A stretch of DNA of 18,371 bases from Bradyrhizobium sp. (GTDB lineage: Bacteria > Pseudomonadota > Alphaproteobacteria > Rhizobiales > Xanthobacteraceae): NCBI GenBank assembly GCA_028290305.1, contig JAQGKC010000112.1, positions 1 to 18,371 on the forward strand, written 5' to 3'. Shown here piece by piece: positions 1 through 7,304 of this stretch. The notes beneath the pieces were generated by a model that was not told where the DNA came from, searched no databases, and saw only the letters and a program-made list of their open reading frames with translations. A program made the translations under genes and the position numbers. Each line of letters begins with the position of its first letter. Position 1 is the first letter of the stretch.

Positions 1-1
1 T

Positions 2-497
2 GCCGCTTGGGCCGTGTTCGGACGATTCAAGCTTGTGCGCTGGGGCTGGCTATCCGGCACCGTTGCTGTCGTTGTCGGCGCGTTCATCCTTGCAATATTC
101 CTCGCGCTATTTAACTACCTGACTTCCGGGGGCCGGGTCACGGTGGCTGGTCGCGTAGTGGAAGTGATCTGAATGTCACCGGCCAGGTCATCGCTATTCC
201 GATCAAGGCAAATGTGCCGGTGAAGGCGGGCGACGTTTTGTTTCAGAGCCGGGCCGAATCTACCACGCAAGATACCATTTGTTCCGAAAGGCATCGGACA
301 GGGGCAGATTGATACGTCAGGAACGATTGCACGCACCAATGCGATCGGCCGTGATCTCGATTCCGGAGGAGATGAGCCGTGACTCGCTGCGGCTCGGAAT
401 GTCGGGAAATGCCACGGCATTTGCCGAAAAGGCCGGCGTTATCGGTCTCCTCGCCTCTATTCTGGTTTGGATCAGCTCCTATACCGCCTACCTGTAG
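2..497 (+). pseudogene. HlyD/EmrA-type membrane fusion protein, decayed and partial at the window edge
   Basis: Remnant of a periplasmic adaptor that would link an inner-membrane exporter to an outer-membrane channel. The first piece (2-169) encodes an N-terminal membrane helix (GTVAVVVGAFILAIFLALF) and the start of the biotinyl-lipoyl-like region (VTVAGRVVEV). A stop at 170-172 interrupts it. One frame over (172-246) the reading continues as NVTGQVIAIPIKANVPVKAG, the usual next stretch in this family, so about one base has been lost near 170. The central coiled-coil and barrel (some 250 residues in intact homologues of about 370) are missing. The family C-terminus then reappears in two frames: GQIDTSGTIARTNAIGRDL (about 295-360), then IPEEMSRDSLRLGMSGNATAF up to SSYTAYL and a stop at 495-497. 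At least two frameshifts plus a large deletion make this non-functional. The beginning lies outside the window. Confidence 0.75.
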
Positions 498-758
498 CGT
501 CGGCATCGATGCCTTGCAGGTGAGTGACCAGCATCACAAAGCCTGCTCTTGCGCATCTGGAATGGCGCTTCCCGCGCCTTCACCATAATACCATAATGCC
601 GGAGCCGCGTTGACGGTCCGCATGCCCGATCGGTATTCTCCCAATACCAGCGCTTTATTTTCCATCTCCGGCGGTGCGGCGATTAAATTTGCCCCGATAT
701 CTCGCTTGCGTTCGCCATAGCACGGGTTCACCGCCCGTCGCCCAAGAGCGAAAACTCG
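498..758. other. intergenic stretch, no gene recognised
   Basis: 260 bases between the HlyD remnant and the response regulator. A minus-strand open frame of 149 codons (534-983) crosses here, but most of it is antisense to the regulator gene and its product has no recognisable pattern. The promoter of the regulator gene should lie here. I could not pick out a convincing -35/-10 pair. Confidence 0.4.
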
Positions 759-1406
759 ATGCTTGGCGCCCCCATCATTCATATCGTGGACGACGACGCA
801 TCGTTTCGCGCGGCGATTTCGCGCGTACTGCAAGTCTCCGGCTACGAGGTCGCGCAGTATGACTCTGCCGCCTCCTTTCTGCGCGCTGTTGAAAACGCCA
901 AACCCGGCTGCATCCTTCTCGACGTGTACATGCCGGATCTTGGTGGGCTGCAGCTTCAGGATGAGCTTGCGAAGCTGTCCCAAGGCTGGCCTATCATTTT
1001 CATGACGGGCCAGGGGGACATTCCGACAATCGTGCGGGCCATCAAGGCCGGTGCCGAAGACTTCCTTTCAAAGCCCGTTTCCAGGAAAACCTTGGTGGAG
1101 GCAATCGAACAGGCGCTTGTCCGACATGCGGCGAAACAGCACAGCGAAGATCAGGTTAGTACCTATAAGTCGCTCATCGCTACCCTGACCCCGCGGGAGG
1201 CCGAAGTCTTTGCTTTGATGGCACGCGGCAAACCGAACAAGCAGATTGCCCACCTTCTTGGGACGTCCGAGCGGACCGTCAAAGCTCATCGCCATGTCGT
1301 AATGCAGAAGCTGCAAGTACAATCCTTTGCTGAGGCGGTTTCTATCGCAGAGCGCGTGGGGCTATTGGCACCACCACCCTCTCCGGACGCAAACGACCTC
1401 CCCTAG
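759..1406 (+). CDS. FixJ/NarL-type two-component response regulator
   Basis: 215-residue cytoplasmic transcription regulator. Residues 5-120 form a receiver domain: acidic pocket D11-D13, phosphoacceptor D55 in CILLDVYMPD, switch T83 in FMTGQGD and conserved K105 in FLSKP. Residues 143-200 form a LuxR-type helix-turn-helix, starting with LTPREAEVF and including KPNKQIAHLLGTSERTVKAH, where recognition-helix residues are well kept. FMTGQGDIPT and the linker length place it with FixJ/TodT-like regulators. All catalytic residues are present, so it looks functional although it sits between pseudogenes. No histidine kinase is adjacent. The ATG at 759 is used because it lies immediately before the beta-1 strand of the receiver; the ribosome-binding site (AAGAG region at about 742) is weak. 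The closest sensor-like gene here is the GAF-PAS protein 16 kb away, and nothing in the sequence shows they are partners. Confidence 0.9.
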   Translation: MLGAPIIHIVDDDASFRAAISRVLQVSGYEVAQYDSAASFLRAVENAKPGCILLDVYMPDLGGLQLQDELAKLSQGWPIIFMTGQGDIPTIVRAIKAGAEDFLSKPVSRKTLVEAIEQALVRHAAKQHSEDQVSTYKSLIATLTPREAEVFALMARGKPNKQIAHLLGTSERTVKAHRHVVMQKLQVQSFAEAVSIAERVGLLAPPPSPDANDLP

Positions 1407-1556
1407 CGCTCTTCACCTGACCATCCTCATTTCTGGGTTTCGCCGGAACGTTGAGCAATCGCCATTTTGCCCCAAAGGACAATATCGCTCGAATGCGCAC
1501 AATGCTGTGTTGCGATCGGGTAGCCCACTCCAGTGTGTTGTCAGTACGGGGCTTCA

Positions 1557-2051
1557 ATGAATATCGATCAATGGCTCGAAGCCGTCGCCGAAACGCCATT
1601 CACTCAGGAGGCCAACCCGTGCAGCGATCTCGTCCAACAGGCAGAGAGACTGGCTCTCGCCAATCTCGAGGAGCCGTTGCACATCTCGGCCTTGTGCCGC
1701 ACTCTTGAGACAAGCGAGCGGACGCTTCGCAAGGCATTTCACAAAATCCGCGGCCTCCCGCCGTGCCGTCAGCTTCGAATGCTGCGCTTGTCGCAGGCAA
1801 GACGGGCCCTTTTGGGCGCAGACGCCAAACGTGCAACCGTCACGGATATTGCAACCTGCTTCGGCTTCGTCGAACTGGGACGCTTCTCGGTCGAATACCG
1901 CAAAGTGTTCGGCGAAAGTCCTTCGCAGACGCTGCACCAGGCCTCCTCCGGCAAACTCTTCTCGGTCAATGATGTGTCCAAGGCAGGTTCGCTTTCGGCG
2001 TTGGGAACGCGAGCTTCGATGCGCCTCTCGACAGCGGCGGGGGCTGAGTAA
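1557..2051 (+). CDS. AraC-type helix-turn-helix protein lacking the usual N-terminal domain
   Basis: 164 residues, of which about 35-130 form the two-helix-turn-helix DNA-binding unit of the AraC/XylS family. Helix-turn-helix 1 is PLHISALCRTLETSERTLRK (about 40-59); helix-turn-helix 2 is ATVTDIATCFGFVELGRFSV (about 93-112), followed by the family signature YRKVFGESPSQTL. Family members of this type are normally about 280-330 residues with an N-terminal sensing domain, which is absent; the 150 bases upstream do not encode a remnant I recognise. Starts at 1533 and 1557 are possible. I prefer the ATG at 1557, with GGGG about 7 bases upstream, but this is uncertain. It could be a degraded gene expressing only the DNA-binding half, or a genuine short regulator. 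Given the pseudogenes on both sides, decay by 5' truncation is likely. Confidence 0.7.
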   Translation: MNIDQWLEAVAETPFTQEANPCSDLVQQAERLALANLEEPLHISALCRTLETSERTLRKAFHKIRGLPPCRQLRMLRLSQARRALLGADAKRATVTDIATCFGFVELGRFSVEYRKVFGESPSQTLHQASSGKLFSVNDVSKAGSLSALGTRASMRLSTAAGAE

Positions 2052-2054
2052 CCG

Positions 2055-2400
2055 GTGCTGGGCGGACAATTGGCCGTCAGCATGTCCGGCTTGTTCGGCC
2101 AAGCGGCGACCTCTCTGGGCGGGACGCTCACAACGGGGTTCGGCGCATTGCGGCGACCCGGACGCGAAGCACCGGCGATTCGATCACGTGCTCGGCGACC
2201 TGTACCCGCAAGCGACACTGGAGTGGAATGCAGCCGCCAACAATTTCATGACCTATTTGACGGGAGACGTTCCGATCGGCGCCTGTGATCCGACCCGCCT
2301 CTCCAATCTCGGCATCGGCTACGCCGCCATCGACCGCGGTGGTGGCTACACCTATTTCAATCCGCGGACGGGCCACGAATTTTCGGCCGGCAGATGCTGA
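2055..2400 (+). pseudogene. SphA/phenol-degradation MetA-like outer-membrane protein, fragment in three frames
   Basis: The translation resembles the C-terminal half of the 'transporter' family related to SphA and the meta-pathway phenol degradation protein (COG4313), predicted outer-membrane beta-barrels. Frame 1 from 2055 gives LGGQLAVSMSGLFGQAATSL and GGTLTTGFGAL. A short stretch around 2155-2185 (TRTRSTGDSIT) lies in another frame. From about 2190 a third frame gives GDLYPQATLEWN, NNFMTYLTGDVPIGACDPTR, LSNLGIGYAAIDRGGGYTYF and TGHEFSAG before the stop at 2398-2400. The order of these blocks matches the family but needs at least two frameshifts. The N-terminal part with the signal peptide and the last strands are missing. 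The fragment begins just after the AraC-type gene stop and runs into the next fragment with no spacer. Confidence 0.65.
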
Positions 2401-2600
2401 CTTCGACGGCGCAGGGGATTCCGGGAGATCCCATTAACGTGGGTCTCATCGGAAATCGCGAGGACGTCGTCCCTGCATTTCATATCGCGGGCTGGTACCC
2501 GGCAGATCCGATTACGCTGCGGACGAGCGTGGAAAATCTTGGGCAGCGTGGTATTTGACCGACGGAAAGGTCTTGGTTGCTGTCTGAGGGAGATCACCAG
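2394..2600 (+). pseudogene. LssY C-terminal-like domain fragment, frameshifted
   Basis: Frame from 2394 encodes 54 residues: STAQGIPGDPINVGLIGNRE, DVVPAFHIAGWYPADPITLR, TSVENL, then a stop at 2556-2558. This pattern (GDPxNVxLxG followed by an alternating helix and AGWxPADPITL) is that of the C-terminal domain of LssY-like proteins, as I remember it. The expected next motif, a GSVVFDR-like stretch, appears in another frame at about 2540-2560, showing a frameshift inside TSVENL/GSVVFD; after that the sequence no longer resembles the family. The N-terminus is absent and the piece abuts the SphA-like remnant directly, so two unrelated gene ends have been joined. Certainly non-functional; the family call is moderate. 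Confidence 0.5.
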
Positions 2601-2684
2601 ATGTTCGCCGATCGCATTAGCCGAATAAAGAAAAAAGGAATTACCGAAGGATGGAGGCTGCTCTGGATATTCGCTTACCTTTAG
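2601..2684 (+). other. possible short ORF or gene start remnant
   Basis: An ATG at 2601 preceded by GAGGGAGA about 9 bases upstream opens a 27-codon frame (MFADRISRIKKKGITEGWRL and LWIFAYL) ending in TAG at 2682-2684. The next codons in the same frame continue as a hydrophobic stretch (VSLGLFIE), so this could be the start of a small membrane protein gene interrupted by a stop. Not recognised. The remaining bases to 2853 hold no gene I can support, only a 10-bp tandem duplication (ACGTATCTTG twice) at 2780-2799. Confidence 0.25.
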
Positions 2685-2865
2685 GTCTCGCTCGGCTTGT
2701 TTATTGAATGTCGTTTTACATCGTTGAAGAAACGCCTGGCACCTGCCGGTTTTTGCATAGTGGGACTACGAGGCCCTTACGTATCTTGACGTATCTTGCG
2801 GCAACGGATCTTTCGACTAAGGCCGACGGCGGCGGGTGTTCGGCGCAGCGTTTGGAGTGACAAGC

Positions 2866-4188
2866 ATGATGTCGACGAAATTACCGATTTGGCTTCGCTT
2901 TTTCCTGCTTATCGGTGTCGCCGGTTTAGCGGCAGGCGCCGGTCTCCTTGCCTATCGGTACTACACCCGCCCGGCAACGCTAACCGTGGCGGCCGGCTCG
3001 ATCGACGGTGAGGCTGCCAAGGCAATGTCGGCGATAGCAAGCGAGCTCATTTCAACGAACGCGCCGGTGCGGCTCAAGGTTATCGACAGCGGCACAGCAC
3101 TTGAGGCCGCTAACGCTTTCTCCTCAGGTAAAGTCGATCTCGCCGTGGTTCGCGGCGATGTCGGCGACTTGTCGCAGGCGCAAGTTGTCGTCGTTGTCAG
3201 CCATATGATCGTACTGATCATCGCGCCGCCGGGATCGTCCATCGACAGCGTCGACGGCCTGAAGGAACATACAATCGGCGTGGTCGGCGGAGCCGCGAAC
3301 GCCAAAATTGTCGATGTGTTGACTAGGGAATATGACTTGGCAAACGCAAAAGTTGCGTTCAAGAACCTTGCCTTGTCGGACGTGCGGCAAGCCATTCGGT
3401 CCAAACAGGTCAGTGCTCTGCTTGTCGCGATCCCGCTCGCCGAAAAATATCTCGCGCTCGTTCGCGGGTTTTTCCAGCTCGACCACAAGAAGGCGCCGGT
3501 ACTGGTCCCAATCGAGTCGGCGGCAGCGATCGCAGAAGCCGAGCGCGCCTTTGAAAGTTTCGACGTCCCGAAGGGCACGCTGCGGGGATCGCCACCCGTC
3601 CCAGACGATGACCTGACGACGTTGAGGACCTCGTTATATCTGGTGGCGCAGAAGAAGCTCGGCACCGATCTGGTAACCAGCCTCACGCAGGCGATCATGA
3701 GGGCGCGCAGGGATCTTCTGCGCGAGCAGCCGATTTTCGCGCAGATCACCGCGCCCAGCACCGACCAGGACGCCTACCTTCCGCTGCACCCTGGAGCTGC
3801 AGCCGTTTACAATAGCACCACGCAGAGTTTTATGGATGAATACGGCAACTGGATCTATCTGACGCCGATGGTGCTAGGCGGGGTTGCCACCATACTTGCC
3901 GCAGCCTGGAATTTTCTCGGCATCGGCAAGTCCGCGCCCGAAGGCCCCCTCGATTCTCTTTATGCCCTGGCGCGCCGAATTCGGAGCGTCAACACAGACG
4001 CCGAATTATCGGAGATCGAAGAAAAAATCGACGACATTCTAAAGGCGGAGCGCGCCAAATCCGCTGCCGGAAACGAGAGCGCAGTCGATGATGTCACCTT
4101 GAACGTGGCAGCGCATCGGCTGGAGAGCTTGATTCACGACCGGCGCGCATTGCTGGCGAAGAGACCCGCCGTTGCCTCAGCGGCTTGA
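2866..4188 (+). CDS. membrane-tethered TAXI-family (TRAP-type) solute-binding protein
   Basis: 440 residues from the ATG at 2866 (GGAG at 2854-2857, 8-base spacing); a GTG at 2836 would add ten residues but has no better ribosome-binding site. Residues about 8-30 form an N-terminal membrane anchor (RFFLLIGVAGLAAGAGLLAY). About 38-320 is a periplasmic binding fold of the TAXI group: LTVAAGSIDGEAAKAMSAIA, SGKVDLAVVRGD, GVVGGAANAKIVDVLT and, near its end, YLPLHPGAAAVYN. About 329-352 is a second membrane helix (WIYLTPMVLGGVATILAAAW). The last 85 or so residues are a charged, probably helical cytoplasmic tail (ELSEIEEKIDDILKAERAK). Ordinary TRAP binding proteins are soluble, about 320 residues, and sit beside DctQM permease genes; none is here. 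This suggests a membrane-bound sensor or scaffold, or an accessory component for a distant permease. The family call is solid, the role is inference. Confidence 0.85.
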   Translation: MMSTKLPIWLRFFLLIGVAGLAAGAGLLAYRYYTRPATLTVAAGSIDGEAAKAMSAIASELISTNAPVRLKVIDSGTALEAANAFSSGKVDLAVVRGDVGDLSQAQVVVVVSHMIVLIIAPPGSSIDSVDGLKEHTIGVVGGAANAKIVDVLTREYDLANAKVAFKNLALSDVRQAIRSKQVSALLVAIPLAEKYLALVRGFFQLDHKKAPVLVPIESAAAIAEAERAFESFDVPKGTLRGSPPVPDDDLTTLRTSLYLVAQKKLGTDLVTSLTQAIMRARRDLLREQPIFAQITAPSTDQDAYLPLHPGAAAVYNSTTQSFMDEYGNWIYLTPMVLGGVATILAAAWNFLGIGKSAPEGPLDSLYALARRIRSVNTDAELSEIEEKIDDILKAERAKSAAGNESAVDDVTLNVAAHRLESLIHDRRALLAKRPAVASAA

Positions 4189-4266
4189 GCGATACGCAAT
4201 TAGTCGCCGCACGATGCGCGACGCGGAACTGACCGGCCACAGAATAACAACCCAAGGAGAGCCGTC

Positions 4267-4380
4267 ATGAAACATCTGATGATTCCCGTATTGCTGGCTG
4301 CAAGCCTCGTTGCCCTAAGCACGATGAAAGCGAGCGCCGTCGTTTGCGCGCGTGGGGTGGTTCGCCGCAGGGCGTACTGA
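4267..4380 (+). CDS. small secreted protein of the VVCARG type, apparently truncated
   Basis: An ATG at 4267 with a strong AAGGAGA ribosome-binding site (4254-4260) opens 37 codons. The product starts with a clear signal peptide (MKHLMIPVLLAASLVALSTM, cleavage probably after KASA) and continues VVCARGVVRRRAY before TGA at 4378-4380. Short exported proteins in Bradyrhizobium commonly continue VVCARGVYRAGC and then a proline/valine-rich tail; here the reading departs after VVCARGV, so the gene probably carries a small indel and ends early. The alternative frame stays open to 4579 but does not resemble the expected tail. Function of the family is unknown. It lies 78 bases after the TAXI gene on the same strand. 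Confidence 0.5.
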   Translation: MKHLMIPVLLAASLVALSTMKASAVVCARGVVRRRAY

Positions 4381-4451
4381 TATTTCAGGACGCATCGCCA
4401 TCGCCAGGGGCATCCGGTCGCCCTGTTGCCAACTAGACGACCAACAGAGCG

Positions 4452-5225
4452 ATGGCCGCTGTCTCAAGACAATGGTGGGTCATGAATGCGATCGCATTAT
4501 CCTGTATAACGTTTGCATGCATCACAGGTGGCGCCCTACTCGGCATGTTCCTTCCTGGGCATCACCTGAGCACGGATGATAAGGATTTTGTCAGGCTGGG
4601 CACGGGCCTCATCGGGACGATCGCTGCGCTTGTTCTCGGCCTCCTGATCGCCTCGGCAAAGAGCTCTTTCGACACACAGAGCACTCAAATCACCCATATG
4701 ACGAGCAATATTGTCCTGCTCGACAATCTGCTGACGGAGTATGGACCGGAGACGAATGCACTACGGAATCTGTTACGGCAGGGCGTCGTTGTCTTAGCCG
4801 ATCGAATGTGGCGTGAGAACAGTTCTGACGTCACCAAGGCGAACCCGTTCGCGGCGAGCAGCGAAAGCGAAACATTCTTTACGAAACTTCAGCAGCTATC
4901 GCCGCATAACGATTCTCAGCGCTCCCTGCAAGCCAGGGTCACACAGATAGCCACCGACATTGCGCAAATCCGCTTACTGCTGTTCGCACAGACGAACAAC
5001 TCAATCCCGATGCCGTTCCTGGTGGTACTGATTTTCTGGCTCACCATCATCTTCGGTACCTTCGGCCTGTTTACGAAACCAAACGCAATCGTTTTTAGCT
5101 CGCTGTTCGTTTTTGCACTGTCGGCTGCCGGGGCGATTTACCTGGTGCTGGAGCTGGGTCAGCCGTTTTCCGGCCTGATGCAAATCTCCAGCGCGCCGCT
5201 TCGCAACGCCCTCATGCCACTTTGA
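4452..5225 (+). CDS. DUF4239 (bestrophin-like) four-helix membrane protein
   Basis: 257 residues with four predicted membrane helices at about 12-34, 48-68, 186-206 and 211-233, and a central soluble region of about 115 residues (70-185) between helices 2 and 3. Motifs typical of the DUF4239 family are the second-helix stretch TGLIGTIAALVLGLLIASAK and the C-terminal ELGQPFSGLMQISSAPLRNA. The family is widespread in rhizobia and cyanobacteria and its function is not established; a distant relation to bestrophin channels has been proposed. The start at 4452 has a poor ribosome-binding site. An ATG at 4482 (residue 11), preceded by GGTGGG, is an equally good choice and keeps all four helices. 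It follows the small secreted gene by about 70 bases and may be co-transcribed. Confidence 0.85.
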   Translation: MAAVSRQWWVMNAIALSCITFACITGGALLGMFLPGHHLSTDDKDFVRLGTGLIGTIAALVLGLLIASAKSSFDTQSTQITHMTSNIVLLDNLLTEYGPETNALRNLLRQGVVVLADRMWRENSSDVTKANPFAASSESETFFTKLQQLSPHNDSQRSLQARVTQIATDIAQIRLLLFAQTNNSIPMPFLVVLIFWLTIIFGTFGLFTKPNAIVFSSLFVFALSAAGAIYLVLELGQPFSGLMQISSAPLRNALMPL

Positions 5226-5256
5226 GTTATCGCGTGACGGCGAAGCGAGGGAGCCG

Positions 5257-5565
5257 TTATTTGGCCATCTGATCCATTTGGAGGCATGTCAGCAGACTGA
5301 CATAACTTGGTGTGCCACCAATGGCCTCCATGCTGCCACACTGTGCTTTGTTTGCGGCCGGGAATGTGAACCATTGGCTTGCGAGCTGCTGCTGCGCCTT
5401 CTTCTCGTCGGTCGCGCAGCTCTCTACTGGCTGACCGTGAGCGAGTCCGGTCGTGGCAGCAACGTCGAGTTTGCAGCTCCGCGAAATATCAAACTTCGGT
5501 ACCTCGTCAGCAACTGCAATGACCGATTGCGAGCTCAAAACTATCATCGAGAATGAGATAAGCAT
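5257..5565 (-). CDS. small secreted cysteine-containing protein of unknown function
   Basis: 102 residues read from 5565. A perfect AGGAGG ribosome-binding site (complement of 5572-5577) lies 6 bases before the ATG, which makes this start very likely. A signal peptide (MLISFSMIVLSSQSVIAVAD, cleavage near VIA-VADE) is followed by a mature domain of about 80 residues with EVPKFDISRSCKLD and ending GGTPSYVSLLTCLQMDQMAK. Four cysteines (in SCKLD, ESCATD, AQCGSM and LTCLQM) could form two disulfides in the periplasm. I recognise the pattern as a conserved Rhizobiales hypothetical protein family with no assigned role. It is convergent with the DUF4239 gene, only 31 bases apart, and I do not see a clear terminator between them. 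Confidence 0.8.
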   Translation of the reverse strand: MLISFSMIVLSSQSVIAVADEVPKFDISRSCKLDVAATTGLAHGQPVESCATDEKKAQQQLASQWFTFPAANKAQCGSMEAIGGTPSYVSLLTCLQMDQMAK

Positions 5566-5623
5566 TTATGGCCTCCTGCTCGTTTCCGGCTCGACCGCTC
5601 CCCATTTCCTCCAAGTTGGCAGC

Positions 5624-5643
5624 TTTCGTCTATGCGAAAACGG
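5624..5643. repeat. imperfect direct repeat with hairpin, copy 1
   Basis: TTTCGTCTATGCGAAAACGG. The core TTTCG-(6)-CGAAA can fold as a 5-bp stem. The second copy is 143 bases downstream and differs at two of 20 positions, both in the loop, so the stem is preserved. In forward translation both copies read FVYAKT, but in different frames relative to each other. Confidence 0.5.
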
Positions 5644-5766
5644 ACAAGCCACCTAGAGGAATGGTCGCTGCCGGTTTGCCTATTCGAGGGTACCCCTGCG
5701 ATAAAATAATGTTCATGATCAACGGAGGAATGAGGGGAACGACGTGGGCCACTCATCTCGCTACTG

Positions 5767-5786
5767 TTTCGTTTACGCGAAAACGG
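5767..5786. repeat. imperfect direct repeat with hairpin, copy 2
   Basis: TTTCGTTTACGCGAAAACGG, matching copy 1 at 18 of 20 positions, with both differences inside the loop of the TTTCG/CGAAA stem. It may be a duplicated coding remnant or a small structured element. Confidence 0.5.
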
Positions 5787-6279
5787 CCGGCACGGCCGTC
5801 TGTAAGTCCCCGGGAATAAAAGCAACGCCAAAAGGACATGCGAGCGCAAATTGCATGCTCAGCGACCTCATAGCGTCCCTTTTCGGTTCGCCGCTCGTGG
5901 CCGTTGCACAAACGTTCGACTTCCCTACTCAAATCCCAGGGCCCGACCGTCTGCGAAGGCCAGGAGCTTCAAGACCGATTGCAAAATGCCAGGCCCGGAA
6001 CGCCTGCTAGATCGGTGAGCCGCACGACTGGCAGCTACGATGGTCCCAATTCCAGGAAACCAGCAACGGGTGGCCTCGCGACGGTCGAAGGAACCAAAGG
6101 CACTCGGTAGCTCTTGGCCATTGACTGAGTTGGAGGGTCAACCGAGCGCAATTGTGACTGACACGGATCTGCTTTCTCACAGCGACGCTCGAACGGCAAA
6201 AAATACTCGGGCGCTGAGCGCCGGGTTAGACGAAATAAAGCCGCTAACTACGGCGGCCCTATTTCTTAGCGCCAACAAC

Positions 6280-6567
6280 TTAGTAGCACGGTCCATAGGG
6301 ATAATATCCGCAGCGACGAGCTCCGTAAGCTCCAGCTGCTCCCACTGCAGCTGCTCCGACGCCTACCGCCACTCCACGGCGTACGGCTGCGCCGCGATAA
6401 ACGCCACCGCGATAGACACCCCCACGATAGACGCCACCGTGGTAAACGCCAACGCGACCAACGCCAACGCCTCTTCGATATGCGAAGGCGTCGGTCGAGA
6501 CCGTCGCAATGCATGCGATGCTGATAATAGCGGATGCGACGAGCGAGACAATAAATCGGCTCGACAT
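6280..6567 (-). CDS. small secreted protein with GVYRG repeats
   Basis: 95 residues from the ATG at 6567, preceded on the minus strand by AAAGGGA about 6 bases upstream; an upstream start at 6597 lacks such a site. A signal peptide (MSSRFIVSLVASAIISIACI, cleavage near DAFA) is followed by a low-complexity mature region with tandem GGVYRG units (VGVYHGGVYRGGVYRGGVYR) and a GVAVGVGAAAVGAAGAYG stretch. It ends with two cysteines in RRCGYYPYGPCY. Such Gly/Tyr/Arg/Val-rich short exported proteins are common in Bradyrhizobium; their role is unknown, with cell-envelope association a reasonable guess. The repeats show in the DNA as reiterated CCACGATAGACGCCACCG-like units around 6400-6450. Confidence 0.7.
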   Translation of the reverse strand: MSSRFIVSLVASAIISIACIATVSTDAFAYRRGVGVGRVGVYHGGVYRGGVYRGGVYRGAAVRRGVAVGVGAAAVGAAGAYGARRCGYYPYGPCY

Positions 6568-6959
6568 GACTAGTCCCTTTCTCAGGCTGGTGAACAAAGA
6601 AGCCTAAGGACAGCAAAGCGAGCCGACTATGCAAAAACGATCGGCGGCGGCCGATTCGTTGTCGGGCTCATCGCCTCTCCGCTTTCGTCCCAAAGGAGGC
6701 GCCAAGCCTCAGTTGGCTGCCTGCGAAGTCGACGTGCTGGTATTAGATGATAACGAATTGCCGAGACACGTAACTACGCGCGGACCGATCACGTCCCACG
6801 CGGCGATGGACAAGGTGCTGCGATCTGTACCTGGCAACGCTTGCCCCAAGAACCAGCCAGGACCCGGCAAGACTGAGTGCCCTCACGCGGCAAGGAGCAC
6901 GACGCTGTGGTCGTACCGCGAGCCCATGTGATATCGTTTCCGCAAACTAGGAGTGCGCC
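6568..6959. other. intergenic stretch, no gene recognised
   Basis: About 390 bases between divergent small genes. A plus-strand open frame (6629-6931, 100 codons) is present but has no convincing ribosome-binding site and no familiar sequence. The promoters of the two divergent flanking genes should be here; no clear motif was identified. Confidence 0.35.
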
Positions 6960-7157
6960 ATGAACCATCGCGGAGAGCATCGGGGAATTCGCTTCGAGCT
7001 CGAGGAGGCTACGTCGGGGAAATGGCGGTGGAAGATCTACGAAGATCAAGCGTTCGGTCCGCTAGAAAGCAGTGCGGAATATCCAAGAAAGGCAGGTGCC
7101 CTAATCGCTTGCCAAACTAGAATCACTACCCTTTTAGGCGCGGCGAACGACGCCTGA
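6960..7157 (+). CDS. small cytoplasmic hypothetical protein
   Basis: 65 residues from the ATG at 6960, with AGGAG at 6949-6953, 6 bases upstream. The product (MNHRGEHRGIRFELEEATSG, KWRWKIYEDQ and a C-terminal ALIACQTRITTLL helix) has the layout of short rhizobial proteins with an aromatic-rich central strand pair (W-x-W-K-I-Y) and a terminal helix. No signal peptide or membrane segment. The function is unknown. It is on the same strand as the next gene but about 200 bases away. Confidence 0.6.
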   Translation: MNHRGEHRGIRFELEEATSGKWRWKIYEDQAFGPLESSAEYPRKAGALIACQTRITTLLGAANDA

Positions 7158-7304
7158 GGGATGCCGAGCGCGAACGGACCTGGTCCGAATAAGCTCCGAG
7201 GACGTTCACAATTGGCTGCGCGGACGGCGCCGTTGGCGGCTGGCCGAACTCACCCGTCCTGTCCGAACGCAAGGCAGGATCTTTTGAAAATTGCAATCGA
7301 ACGA

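Larger units (their letters stand above)
5578..6279. other. long stretch without a supported gene; contains a repeated hairpin
   Basis: About 700 bases. Several short open frames exist on both strands but none combines a good ribosome-binding site with a recognisable product. One plus-strand frame (GTG at 5744, to 6010) encodes a signal-peptide-like run, DLIASLFGSPLVAVAQTFDF, which may be the decayed start of an exported protein; the following sequence changes frame. The segment includes two copies of a 20-base hairpin motif (5624-5643 and 5767-5786), listed separately. Confidence 0.4.

Noticed and set aside
534..983. 149-codon minus-strand ORF
   Set aside because: Mostly antisense to the receiver domain of the response regulator; no recognisable product and no good ribosome-binding site.
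2780..2799. ACGTATCTTG tandem duplication as a regulatory site
   Set aside because: Only two copies, no symmetry, and more than 50 bases from the TAXI start without promoter-like elements; probably a random small duplication.
2961..3761. 266-codon minus-strand ORF
   Set aside because: Lies fully inside the TAXI binding-protein gene; Ser/Thr-rich shadow translation of a GC-rich gene.
6040..6573. 177-codon plus-strand ORF rich in Asn/Ala/Thr
   Set aside because: Antisense to the GVYRG-repeat secreted protein; its apparent repeats are the complement of that gene's repeats.
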